DNA of 64,000 nt from Desemzia sp045528445 (GTDB lineage Bacteria > Bacillota > Bacilli > Lactobacillales > Carnobacteriaceae). This document shows, one piece after another, positions 32,563-40,415 of this stretch. Under the pieces are notes generated by a model. That model did no database searches and was not told where the DNA came from. It saw only the letters and a list, made by a program, of their open reading frames with translations. The position numbers and the translations under genes are program-made. Position 1 is the first letter of the stretch. Every line of letters begins with the position of its first letter. Where the stretch lies: contig NZ_JBGQQU010000002.1 of the NCBI RefSeq assembly GCF_045528445.1, forward strand, positions 62,001 through 126,000, in the 5' to 3' direction.

Positions 32563-33363
32563 GTGAAATCTGATAACCATTTGCAAGATAAAGTCGTTTT
32601 TATTACCGGGGCATCTTCTGGTCTCGGAGAACAAATAGCTTACGAAGCCGCTCTAGAAGGAGCCATCGTTGTAGTTGCAGCTAGGAGTTTAGATAAATTG
32701 CAGACTGTAAGAGATACCTGTGAAAAAATCTCAGGTAAAAAAGCCTACTTGTTTTCGATGGACATTTCAAAACCTGAGGAAATTGAAGCTGTCTTTCAGG
32801 AGATCACTGCAACAATAGGTCCTATTGATGTATTAATCAACAATGCAGGTTTTGGACACTTTGAAAGTGTATTGACGGCAGATATGGCAATTGCAGAGGA
32901 TATGTTCCGAGTGAACGTGCTGGGATTGATGTACACCTCTCAAATGGCTGCGATTCATATGGCTGAACGAGAAAGTGGTCATATCATCACTATAGCCTCT
33001 ATGGCAGGGAAAATGGCAACTCCTAAATCGACCATTTATTCTGCAACTAAATTTGCGGTTATTGGGTACACAAACGCTTTGCGTCTAGAACTGAAACCAT
33101 TATCTATTCAAGTTTCAACGGTTAATTTAGGTCCTGTGAATACAACCTTCTTTGATAAAGCAGATAAAAATGGAGACTATTTAGCTAAGGTTGACAAATA
33201 TGTACTGGATCCTAAGGAAGTGGCTCACAAAATCGTCCGTTTGATCGGTACGAACAAACGAGAATTGAATTTGCCGAAATCGATGGAAGTTGCCAGCAGA
33301 TTCTATACGTTATTCCCTAAAATGGGGGATTACTTAGCAAGTACTCTATTCAATCAAAAATAA
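32563..33363 (+). CDS. Short-chain dehydrogenase/reductase (YqjQ-like)
   Basis: This 266-residue Rossmann oxidoreductase has the cofactor motif TGASSGLG (15-22), NNAG, and a Ser-Tyr-Lys triad in IASMAGKMATPKSTIYSATK. The substrate is unknown. Position after rnz resembles Bacillus yqjQ, which is context rather than proof. It starts at GTG with AGAGGAGG seven bases upstream. An ATG at 32533 lies within rnz and is rejected. Confidence 0.85.
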   Translation: MKSDNHLQDKVVFITGASSGLGEQIAYEAALEGAIVVVAARSLDKLQTVRDTCEKISGKKAYLFSMDISKPEEIEAVFQEITATIGPIDVLINNAGFGHFESVLTADMAIAEDMFRVNVLGLMYTSQMAAIHMAERESGHIITIASMAGKMATPKSTIYSATKFAVIGYTNALRLELKPLSIQVSTVNLGPVNTTFFDKADKNGDYLAKVDKYVLDPKEVAHKIVRLIGTNKRELNLPKSMEVASRFYTLFPKMGDYLASTLFNQK

Positions 33364-33410
33364 ATTTCATATAAAAAGCTGAAACGACTAAACAAAGCGA
33401 GGTTGAAAAA

Positions 33411-33773
33411 ATGAGAAGACAATGGACGACTATTATTGCATTGGTATTAGTGATATTGATTGCAGCGTTTGCGGTTATGAATACTGAGGCAGTCCCTGTG
33501 AATTTTGCTTTTACAGTTGCTTCATGGCCTTTAATCATGGTTATCTTAGTCTCCTTGCTTATAGGAGCTTTAGTAGCCGTATTGATTTCGACCGGGCCTT
33601 TGCTGAAAGAGCGGAAAGAAGTCAAACAACTGAAAAAAGAAATAGAAAATTCCAAAGCACAGCAAGAACAAGAAATTGCACATATTCAAAAAGCTCATGA
33701 GACTGAATTAAGCGACAAAAACAGCTTAATTCAACAACTCCAAGCTCAATTGAATCAATCAGAAACCAAATAA
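33411..33773 (+). CDS. LapA-domain (DUF1049) membrane protein
   Basis: The 120-residue product has two hydrophobic helices (about 7-25 and 38-60), the motif FAVMNTEAVPVNFAF between them, and a charged coiled coil (about 68-118). This is the Gram-positive version of the LapA domain, whose role is unknown outside Gram-negative LPS assembly. The ribosome binding site GCGAGG is modest. A terminator follows. Confidence 0.8.
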   Translation: MRRQWTTIIALVLVILIAAFAVMNTEAVPVNFAFTVASWPLIMVILVSLLIGALVAVLISTGPLLKERKEVKQLKKEIENSKAQQEQEIAHIQKAHETELSDKNSLIQQLQAQLNQSETK

Positions 33774-33785
33774 CGGTCTAATTTA

Positions 33786-33836
33786 AACTGCCTTAATATC
33801 TCTTCCACAACTGAAAAGACATTGAGGTAGTTTTTT
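33786..33836 (+). terminator. Rho-independent terminator
   Basis: AACTGCCTTAAT (33786-33797) and ATTGAGGTAGTT (33821-33832) pair throughout with two G-U pairs, then TTTT. Confidence 0.8.
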
Positions 33837-33867
33837 ATACCGTTTTCATCTAGTTCTTGTAACTATG

Positions 33868-33896
33868 TTGTCTAGTAGCTTTGTGTGTGTTAAAAT
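33868..33896 (+). promoter_or_regulatory. Promoter of the DUF1836-degV pair
   Basis: -35 TTGTCT (33868-33873) and -10 TAAAAT (33891-33896), 17-bp spacer. Confidence 0.65.
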
Positions 33897-33925
33897 AAAT
33901 TATCTTTTAAAAAGGATATGAAAAC

Positions 33926-34486
33926 ATGACGTATAATGAAGAGTTATTGAAATGGAAAGTGGATGTTGAAGAGTACCATTTGCCAAGATGGGATGATTTA
34001 CCAGATATCGACTTATATATGGATCAAGTCATTACATTGATTGAAAATTATTTAGTTATTTTCAATCCGACCCATGATAAAAAAATCATTACTTCCTCTA
34101 TGGTAAATAATTATGTGAAATTGAAACTTATTCCAAAACCGGTCAAAAAAAGGTACACTAAGAAACACTTGGCCTATTTAATTGCTATCTCTATTCTTAA
34201 GCAAGTGATTACGATTCCAGAAGTCAGAGACGGGATCGTCTACCAAGCTTCAGTAAACGGTATAAGAGAGGCTTATAATTTATTTTGTTCTGAACAAGAA
34301 TATGCATTGAAGGCAGTTGCTTCAAGAATCGGAAATACCAGTAACGTTCCTTTAATGAAAGAGGATTGTACAGAAGAAAATATTTTAGTTCGTAATGCTA
34401 CATTAGCAGTAGCGACTAAAATAGCGACTGAAAAATTAGTGGCTTCGCTTATAGTGACAGAAAATCAAGAAACTAAAAGTAATTAA
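33926..34486 (+). CDS. DUF1836 family protein
   Basis: This 186-residue cytoplasmic, mostly helical protein matches DUF1836: LPRWDDLPDIDLYMDQVI near the N-terminus, SSMVNNYVKLKLIPKP, then KRYTKKHLAYLIAISILKQV, a pattern resembling MerR-like winged helices. DNA binding is possible but unproven. AAAGGATATGAAA precedes the ATG. It is 22 bp upstream of degV, so the two share a transcript. Confidence 0.75.
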   Translation: MTYNEELLKWKVDVEEYHLPRWDDLPDIDLYMDQVITLIENYLVIFNPTHDKKIITSSMVNNYVKLKLIPKPVKKRYTKKHLAYLIAISILKQVITIPEVRDGIVYQASVNGIREAYNLFCSEQEYALKAVASRIGNTSNVPLMKEDCTEENILVRNATLAVATKIATEKLVASLIVTENQETKSN

Positions 34487-34508
34487 TTAAATGGAGGACG
34501 ATTAGAAA

Positions 34509-35375
34509 ATGAATAAAGAAAAGATTGCTTTTCTAGTTGATTCAGGATCAGATGTTCCACAGGACATTTTAGAAAAGGGCAATATGAAAGTGATTCCTTT
34601 GAAAATCATTTACAAAGATGGGGAATACACCGATAAAGTAGACATTCAAGCAGAAGAAATCTATGACCGTTTGAAAGAAGAAGTTCCTAAAACCTCTTTG
34701 CCTGACGGAGAAGCTATCAAAAAAATGATGATGGAAATCAAAGCAGAAGGCTACACTAAAGTTATTGCCATCACCATTTCAAGCGGCTTGAGCGGTACCA
34801 ATAATATGGTGCGTTTAATGGCAGAAGAAATAGAAGGCTTAGACGTTTTTGTGTTGGATACCAAGAATATTGGAATCGGCAGCGGGCTACATGCAGAGCG
34901 AGCGTTATCGTATGTAGAAGCTGGTCTCGAATGGGAAATCATTAAACAAAAACTTCAAAATGGAATAGAAGATATTAAAGTACATTTCTATGTGGACACT
35001 TTAGAATATCTTCAAAAAGGCGGCAGAATTGGACTTGTTTCCTCACTTGTCGGAAACTTGTTAAACTTGAAGCCGGTTATTTCATGTAATGAGGATGGAA
35101 TTTATTACACCGTTGCTAAAGCTCGCGGAAGTAAAAAAGGAATCCAAAAACTGATCGATACTACGATTGAATTTGCACAGCAAGCGGTTAAGTACGATGT
35201 GGCAGTATGTTATGCAGGTAGAGAAACTAAAGAATTGGCGGACACGATTGCTGGAAAATTGAAAAATGCTTTACCGAATATCCGTACAAATTATTTTGAT
35301 TCGCTCAGCCCAGCCTTAGGGGTACATACTGGACCTGGTTTGATCGGGATCGCTGTCAGCCGATTGGAAAAATAA
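34509..35375 (+). CDS. DegV family fatty-acid-binding protein
   Basis: This 288-residue protein has the two-domain DegV fold. Typical segments are FLVDSGSDVP, the TSLP motif where FakB proteins hold the fatty acid carboxylate, ITISSGLSGT, DTKNIGIGSGL and LEYLQKGGRIG. In FakAB systems such proteins present exogenous fatty acids to the kinase FakA; no fakA is in this window. TGGAGGACGATTAGAA is the ribosome binding site. Confidence 0.88.
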   Translation: MNKEKIAFLVDSGSDVPQDILEKGNMKVIPLKIIYKDGEYTDKVDIQAEEIYDRLKEEVPKTSLPDGEAIKKMMMEIKAEGYTKVIAITISSGLSGTNNMVRLMAEEIEGLDVFVLDTKNIGIGSGLHAERALSYVEAGLEWEIIKQKLQNGIEDIKVHFYVDTLEYLQKGGRIGLVSSLVGNLLNLKPVISCNEDGIYYTVAKARGSKKGIQKLIDTTIEFAQQAVKYDVAVCYAGRETKELADTIAGKLKNALPNIRTNYFDSLSPALGVHTGPGLIGIAVSRLEK

Positions 35376-35384
35376 AAAAGTTGC

Positions 35385-35427
35385 ACTTCAACAGCAAGAG
35401 TTTCTCTCTTATTGTTGAAGTTTTTTG
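35385..35427 (+). terminator. Terminator of degV
   Basis: ACTTCAACA (35385-35393) and TGTTGAAGT (35413-35421) with an inner AAGAG/CTCTT helix, then TTTTT. Confidence 0.85.
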
Positions 35428-35479
35428 TTTTTAGAGAGGATGTTTTGCTGTCCATTATCTACCATTTATACGGCTTATT

Positions 35480-35488
35480 TGATATACT
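35480..35488 (+). promoter_or_regulatory. Extended -10 promoter of recJ
   Basis: TGA followed by TATACT (35483-35488) lies about 23 bp before the chosen start, which leaves a short leader. No clear -35. Confidence 0.45.
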
Positions 35489-35510
35489 AGTTAGGTTGGG
35501 AGTGAAGACT

Positions 35511-37844
35511 GTGATTAATGCTCGTATGAAATGGAAACAAGCAGAAAAAACTGAAAATCATCAATTGATCCAAGAATTATCCAGAGAACTTTCTTACTCA
35601 CCGTTATTTATTTCTTTGTGTTTACACAGGGGATTAGATACAAAAGAAAAGATCCAATCTTTTCTTCATCCAAGTGAAAAGCGGATTTACGACCCTTTTT
35701 TGATGCATGATATGGAACGTGCTACAGAAAGAATCATGGCAGCGGTAGAAACTGGCGATAAAATTATCATTTACGGGGACTATGATGCGGATGGAGTGAC
35801 TAGTACATCGGTGTTGCTTGAAACACTGGAAATGATTGGCGCCAATGTAGATTTTTATATCCCCAATCGTTTTATAGACGGATATGGACCTAACAGTAAA
35901 GCTTTTGAAAAATTGATCAATGAAGGGTGCCAGTTGATCGTTACTTGCGATAACGGGGTGTCTGGGCATGAGGCGATTAAACGAGCTAAGGAATTAGGTG
36001 TTGATGTAGTCGTAACCGATCATCATGAGCTTCCTGAAGAACTGCCGGATGCTTATGCAATTGTACACCCACGTCATCCAGCTGGACAGTACCCTTTTGG
36101 AGATTTAGCAGGTGTAGGGGTGGCTTTTAAAGTTGCTACTGCTCTGCTTGGGGAAATGCCCGTTGAATTGCTGGATTTAGTAGCTTTGGGGACGATTGCC
36201 GATTTAGTCTCATTGAGAGATGAAAATCGGGTTTTGGTGACTCAAGGAATAGCATTATTGAAGCAAACGCAACGGTTAGGGTTAGTAGCCTTATATGAAG
36301 TAGCCGGCGTTAAAAAAAACGAAATAGATGAGGAATCAGTCGGTTTTATTATTGGGCCGAGATTGAATGCTCCAGGCAGACTAGGAGACGCTTCGCCTGC
36401 AGTACGTTTGTTAACTACATTTGATGAAAATGAAGCACAATCTATTGCGCAGATTATCCAAGGGAAGAACGAAGAAAGACAACAGTACGTAAAAAAAATA
36501 ACCGACGAAGCATTCGATATGCTTGAACAAACAGATACTTCACCAGATGTTTATGTGTTAGCTAAAGAAGGCTGGCATGAAGGAGTCCTTGGGATCGTTG
36601 CCAGTAAAATAGTTGGAAAGACAGGCAAACCAGCGATCATCCTGAACATTGACCGTGAAAACGGAACGGCAAAGGGATCAGGCAGAAGTGTTCAAGCATT
36701 TCACTTGTATGAAGCTTTGGGTAAAATCCGCCCTTTAACAGTAGCTTTTGGGGGACACCATATGGCAGCCGGATTAACGGTGCCAAGTGAAAATATTGAA
36801 CAGATTCGTTCCAAATTAAATGACTATGCTGCTGTACAACAACTGTCAGGTCAAATGGGAGAAGAAATCCATATCGACAAAGTAGTAACCGAAGAAGACT
36901 TAACGCTCGAAACGGTTGAAGAGCTGAAAAAATTAGCTCCTTTCGGTACAGATAATCCTAAACCGACCTTTCAATTGGATAATGTGCTCGTGCAAACGGT
37001 CCGTAAAATAGGGGCGGACGGAACACACTTGAAAATGTCTGTTCAGCTTGATCAAACGAGTCTTGACACTATTGGTTTTGATTTTGGAGAAGTGGCAGAT
37101 CGAATATCAGGAAACACTCGTCTGTCAACAGTCGGCAAATTGGAAATCAATGAGTGGAATGGTTCTAGAAAATTACAGTTGCGGATTGAAGATATAGCTG
37201 TTAAAGGTATCCAATGCTTTGATTATCGAAGCACACAAATTCCAGAATCATTATGGAATAAGCAAAACGCTGATTTCGTATTCTTTGATTCTGCGAACTA
37301 TGAACAGTACCAAGAAAAGATGCCCGCTTCAAGCAAAGCTTACTTGATCCAGACACGAAAAGATGCTAAGCAATTTTTGATGCAGCATTCATTATTGGTA
37401 TTGGTGGATTGTCCACCTTCATTGACCATTCTTTCTTTATTGATAGAACACAATAAACCGGAAAATGTTTTGTATTCTTTTCACAGTACAACGAATGATT
37501 ATTTAGAAGGTATGCCAAATCGGCAACATTTTGCGAATGCATACAAGTTCATTTTGTCTCATCAGAATATTGATGTGAAAAATCAGCTGGGTATTTTAGC
37601 AAAAACACTGAATATGAAAGAAAATCGAGTAATATTCATTCTGCAGGTGTTTTTTGAGGTTGGATTTGTTAAAATAGAATCCGGACTTCTTAATCGAGTG
37701 GAAACAAATGAGAAAAAAGATTTAACACAATCTATTACGTACCAGAAAAAAGTACAACGTATCGAGGCGGAAGAAAGATTAGTCTATAGTCATGCTTGGG
37801 AAGTTGAGCAATGGCTAATGAATCAAATAACCATCAGCGAATAA
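35511..37844 (+). CDS. recJ: Single-stranded-DNA exonuclease RecJ
   Basis: This 777-residue DHH-family 5'-3' exonuclease serves recombination and mismatch repair. It shows DYDADG (90-95), DHH (170-172), the DHHA1 motif GGHHMAAG (about 414-421), an OB fold (about 500-580) and the C-terminal extension found in lactobacilli. The start is GTG with GGGAG eight bases upstream. In-frame codons back to 35412 would lie in the degV terminator and across the promoter. It is followed by apt as in Bacillus. Confidence 0.92.
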   Translation: MINARMKWKQAEKTENHQLIQELSRELSYSPLFISLCLHRGLDTKEKIQSFLHPSEKRIYDPFLMHDMERATERIMAAVETGDKIIIYGDYDADGVTSTSVLLETLEMIGANVDFYIPNRFIDGYGPNSKAFEKLINEGCQLIVTCDNGVSGHEAIKRAKELGVDVVVTDHHELPEELPDAYAIVHPRHPAGQYPFGDLAGVGVAFKVATALLGEMPVELLDLVALGTIADLVSLRDENRVLVTQGIALLKQTQRLGLVALYEVAGVKKNEIDEESVGFIIGPRLNAPGRLGDASPAVRLLTTFDENEAQSIAQIIQGKNEERQQYVKKITDEAFDMLEQTDTSPDVYVLAKEGWHEGVLGIVASKIVGKTGKPAIILNIDRENGTAKGSGRSVQAFHLYEALGKIRPLTVAFGGHHMAAGLTVPSENIEQIRSKLNDYAAVQQLSGQMGEEIHIDKVVTEEDLTLETVEELKKLAPFGTDNPKPTFQLDNVLVQTVRKIGADGTHLKMSVQLDQTSLDTIGFDFGEVADRISGNTRLSTVGKLEINEWNGSRKLQLRIEDIAVKGIQCFDYRSTQIPESLWNKQNADFVFFDSANYEQYQEKMPASSKAYLIQTRKDAKQFLMQHSLLVLVDCPPSLTILSLLIEHNKPENVLYSFHSTTNDYLEGMPNRQHFANAYKFILSHQNIDVKNQLGILAKTLNMKENRVIFILQVFFEVGFVKIESGLLNRVETNEKKDLTQSITYQKKVQRIEAEERLVYSHAWEVEQWLMNQITISE

Positions 37845-37879
37845 AGAAGAATTTGACTGGTGAACGGAGGACAAAAAGA

Positions 37880-38392
37880 ATGGATTTAAAAAAATATATT
37901 TCTGATGTAGAAAATTTTCCTGAAGAAGGGATTATTTTTAGAGATATTTCACCATTAATGGCAGATGGAGAGGCATACCGTTTTGCAACAAATGAAATCG
38001 TAGCATATGCTAAAGATAAAGGTGTAGAAATGATCGTAGGTCCTGAAGCTCGCGGATTTATTGTCGGATGTCCAGTTGCCTATCAAATGGGAATCGGCTT
38101 TGCTCCAGCTCGTAAAAAAGGCAAATTGCCTCGTGAAACCGTAGAGGTTACTTATGGTTTGGAATACGGGAAAGATACGCTGCAATTGCATAAAGACAGC
38201 ATCAAACCAGGGCAAAAAGTATTGGTGTGTGATGATTTATTAGCTACTGGCGGAACGATTGCTGCAACCATCGAATTGATTGAATCTTTAGGTGGAGTAG
38301 TTGTGGGAACAGCTTTTATTGTAGAGTTAAAAGATCTAAAAGGCCGCGAAAAAATCAAAGGCTATGATATCCTTGCTTTAGCAGAATATTGA
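37880..38392 (+). CDS. apt: Adenine phosphoribosyltransferase
   Basis: This 170-residue purine salvage enzyme makes AMP from adenine and PRPP. The PRPP loop VLVCDDLLATGGT is at 114-126 and the N-terminus MDLKKYISDVENFPEEGIIF (1-20) is classic. The ATG at 37880 with ACGGAGGACA upstream is the start; an in-frame ATG at 37811 lies inside recJ. The recJ-apt order is conserved in Firmicutes. Confidence 0.95.
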   Translation: MDLKKYISDVENFPEEGIIFRDISPLMADGEAYRFATNEIVAYAKDKGVEMIVGPEARGFIVGCPVAYQMGIGFAPARKKGKLPRETVEVTYGLEYGKDTLQLHKDSIKPGQKVLVCDDLLATGGTIAATIELIESLGGVVVGTAFIVELKDLKGREKIKGYDILALAEY

Positions 38393-38393
38393 T

Positions 38394-38443
38394 CAACACA
38401 TAAAGAACTATCTCCTGTTGAGATAGTTCTTTATGTGTTGTTT
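38394..38443 (+). terminator. Long-stem terminator of apt
   Basis: A perfect 21-bp stem (38394-38414 with 38420-38440) and a 5-nt loop begins two bases after the apt stop codon. The trailing T run is short. Confidence 0.8.
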
Positions 38444-38521
38444 AAGGAATATGGAAAGAATTTGTTGAAAGCGGACGGAAGAAAAAAAGTACTGTATAAC
38501 TAGTGCATATGAGGTGATTAG

Positions 38522-39160
38522 ATGAACTTGAATGATTTTATGCACGAAAATTACCCCAATCTTCAGCTGAGACCACCTTTGTTTTATAATTGGGGTATTG
38601 GGATTCGTTTTGAACTTGGCCTAGAAAAGGAATGGTTCTTTGATTCTTCAAACAACTTGTATGTATTAGGATGTTATAATAGAGCAATTACTTTATTTGA
38701 ATCGTTGCATTCACCAACAGATGATATTTTTGTTGTGATGGATATGAACAACTTTGACGTAAGAAAAAAACTGAAACGTCAGCTACAGAATTTTTCTCCG
38801 TACATAAAAAAATCATTGTTCTACAGCTTAAAACATCAAGAATTGCCTTTTATTTTTCCAGAAGACGATGAGGATGGCACACGTAAAACCAACAGATTTA
38901 CTTTAACATGCAAAACAATGGATTTAAACCATGTTGCCTTGCTGAAAGCTGTTTGCAACCAAGATTTAGGCTTTAATCCGAGTATTTCTCATAATGTTTA
39001 CGTGATAAATATCCAGAAAAAAACGATTTTCCATACTTATGATGATAGAGGTTGTGATGTATTGGCAACTTCGCCTGCAGCAATAAAAGAGATCTATACA
39101 AAATATAGTGACTGGATTTTAGATTATGACAGAGTTGAAATAGATAAACTATTCGAATAA
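38522..39160 (+). CDS. DUF3885 family protein
   Basis: This 212-residue soluble protein matches DUF3885: FYNWGIGIRFELG near residue 21, a YNRAITLFE segment, and a C-terminal IFHTYDDRGCDVLATSPAAIKEIYTKYSDWILDYDR-type end (the D-D-R-G-C-D core is visible). No enzymatic motif is evident. Members are scattered in Firmicutes and function is unknown. GAGGTGATTAG precedes the ATG. It converges on lexA. Confidence 0.75.
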   Translation: MNLNDFMHENYPNLQLRPPLFYNWGIGIRFELGLEKEWFFDSSNNLYVLGCYNRAITLFESLHSPTDDIFVVMDMNNFDVRKKLKRQLQNFSPYIKKSLFYSLKHQELPFIFPEDDEDGTRKTNRFTLTCKTMDLNHVALLKAVCNQDLGFNPSISHNVYVINIQKKTIFHTYDDRGCDVLATSPAAIKEIYTKYSDWILDYDRVEIDKLFE

Positions 39161-39214
39161 AAAGAGATTGTCCAAAAAGCGAGTCCCACTCGATTTTTGA
39201 AACAATCTCTTTTT
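39161..39214. terminator. Bidirectional terminator between DUF3885 gene and lexA
   Basis: AAAGAGATTGT (39161-39171) pairs with ACAATCTCTTT (39202-39212); the inner CGAGT/ACTCG helix adds stability. T runs are present on both strands. Confidence 0.85.
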
Positions 39215-39217
39215 TGT

Positions 39218-39841
39218 TTATAAAACATGGCTTCGATAAAGACCGACAACTTTTCCTAAAATAGATACTTCTTGTAAGATGATCGGGCTCATAGTATCGT
39301 TTTCTGGTTGTAGTCTGTAATGATCTTGTTCGATAAAGAATCGTTTGCATGTAGCTTCATCTTCAGTTGTCATTGCAATGACAATGTCGCCGTTATCCGC
39401 ACTGGATTGTTTACGGACGATAACTTCGTCTCCATCAAGAATCCCAGCGTTGATCATACTTTCTCCTCGAATGGTCAACATAAACAATGAACCATTTTCA
39501 TACTCTAAACTGGGTGGGATAGGAAAAAAATCTGTCGCTTCTTCTACAGCTAATATCGGCTCTCCAGCTGTAACGGTACCCAATAAAGGAATTTTATTTA
39601 AACCAACTCCTAATTGAGATAAACCGGCAGTTGTCAATTCAATAGTTCTAGGTTTACTCGGATCGCGATGAATAAAGCCGTTTTTTTCCAAACGAGATAA
39701 ATGTCCATGAACAGTTGATGTAGAGGACAACGATACTGCTTGACCAATCTCTCTAACAGTCGGCGGGAAACCTTTCTCTTTTACTTGTTCATAAATGTAT
39801 TGTAAAACTTCAATTTGTCTAGACGCTGGTGATTTTTTCAT
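39218..39841 (-). CDS. lexA: SOS repressor LexA
   Basis: This 207-residue repressor has a wHTH (about 1-70, FPPTVREIGQAVSLSSTSTV) and a self-cleaving S24 domain. The cleavage site is A92-G93 (VTAGEP) and the catalytic dyad S128 (RGESMI) and K166 (ATCKRF), almost the same numbering as in B. subtilis. GAGGTG lies upstream of the ATG. A CGAAC-type SOS box overlaps its promoter, so it represses itself. It is divergent from ynzC-tkt. Confidence 0.96.
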   Translation of the reverse strand: MKKSPASRQIEVLQYIYEQVKEKGFPPTVREIGQAVSLSSTSTVHGHLSRLEKNGFIHRDPSKPRTIELTTAGLSQLGVGLNKIPLLGTVTAGEPILAVEEATDFFPIPPSLEYENGSLFMLTIRGESMINAGILDGDEVIVRKQSSADNGDIVIAMTTEDEATCKRFFIEQDHYRLQPENDTMSPIILQEVSILGKVVGLYRSHVL

Positions 39842-39881
39842 AATTTTATAAACACCTCAATTCTTATTTACTCTTACTGTT

Positions 39882-39921
39882 AGAATAGCATAAACGAATC
39901 CTTTTTTCAAACAAACGTTCG
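39882..39921 (-). promoter_or_regulatory. lexA promoter with SOS box
   Basis: On the minus strand -35 TTGAAA (39905-39910) and -10 TATTCT (39882-39887) are 17 bp apart. The box CGAACGTTTGTTTG (39908-39921) matches the Gram-positive consensus CGAACRNRYGTTYG at 13 of 14 positions and overlaps the -35. Confidence 0.8.
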
Positions 39922-40070
39922 CCTTTTTTGAAGATAATGACCAGTTGTTGAGTTATAATGTCATTTTATCGTCGGTATAACATATAGAAGATCGAATTCA
40001 ACAGACAATCCAGCTGTATTTTTTAGTCATTTTTGGTATATTGGTTAAGGAAGTAGAAAGGATGAAGATA

Positions 40071-40313
40071 ATGTTATCAAAAGAAGAAATAAACCGGATC
40101 AATGAGTTAGCTAAAAAATCAAAAACAGAAGAAGGTCTAACTCTTTCGGAACAAGTAGAACAAAAAAAATTGCGTGAAGATTATCTAACAGCTTTCAGAG
40201 GTGGAATGAGAAACCATATTGAAGGCATGAAAGTGGTTGACGAAGAAGGAAACGATGTAACGCCTGATAAAGTCAAGAAAATTCAAAAAGATAAAGGTCT
40301 GCATGGCAGATAA
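40071..40313 (+). CDS. ynzC: DUF896 family protein YnzC
   Basis: This 80-residue small helical protein has the DUF896 pattern: INRINELAKKSKTEEGLTLSE, QKKLREDYLTAFRGGMRNHI, and the KKIQKDKGLHGR tail. Its function is unknown; in Bacillus it is part of the SOS-linked yneA-yneB-ynzC operon. The ATG at 40071 lies nine bases after AAAGGA; an ATG three codons upstream is possible. Here the genes yneA and yneB that normally separate it from lexA are missing. Confidence 0.85.
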   Translation: MLSKEEINRINELAKKSKTEEGLTLSEQVEQKKLREDYLTAFRGGMRNHIEGMKVVDEEGNDVTPDKVKKIQKDKGLHGR

Positions 40314-40351
40314 AAAAAATTCGAAATAGTTCCCATTTGTTTACAAAAAAA

Positions 40352-40360
40352 TGGTATGAT
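40352..40360 (+). promoter_or_regulatory. Extended -10 promoter of tkt
   Basis: TGG followed by TATGAT (40355-40360), with the same surrounding string AATGGTATGATA as at pgsA. No good -35. Confidence 0.55.
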
Positions 40361-40415
40361 ATAGAAGCAATGTAAGCAGTTTAATAAGCTTGAAATTTGA
40401 AAGGAATGATATTTT

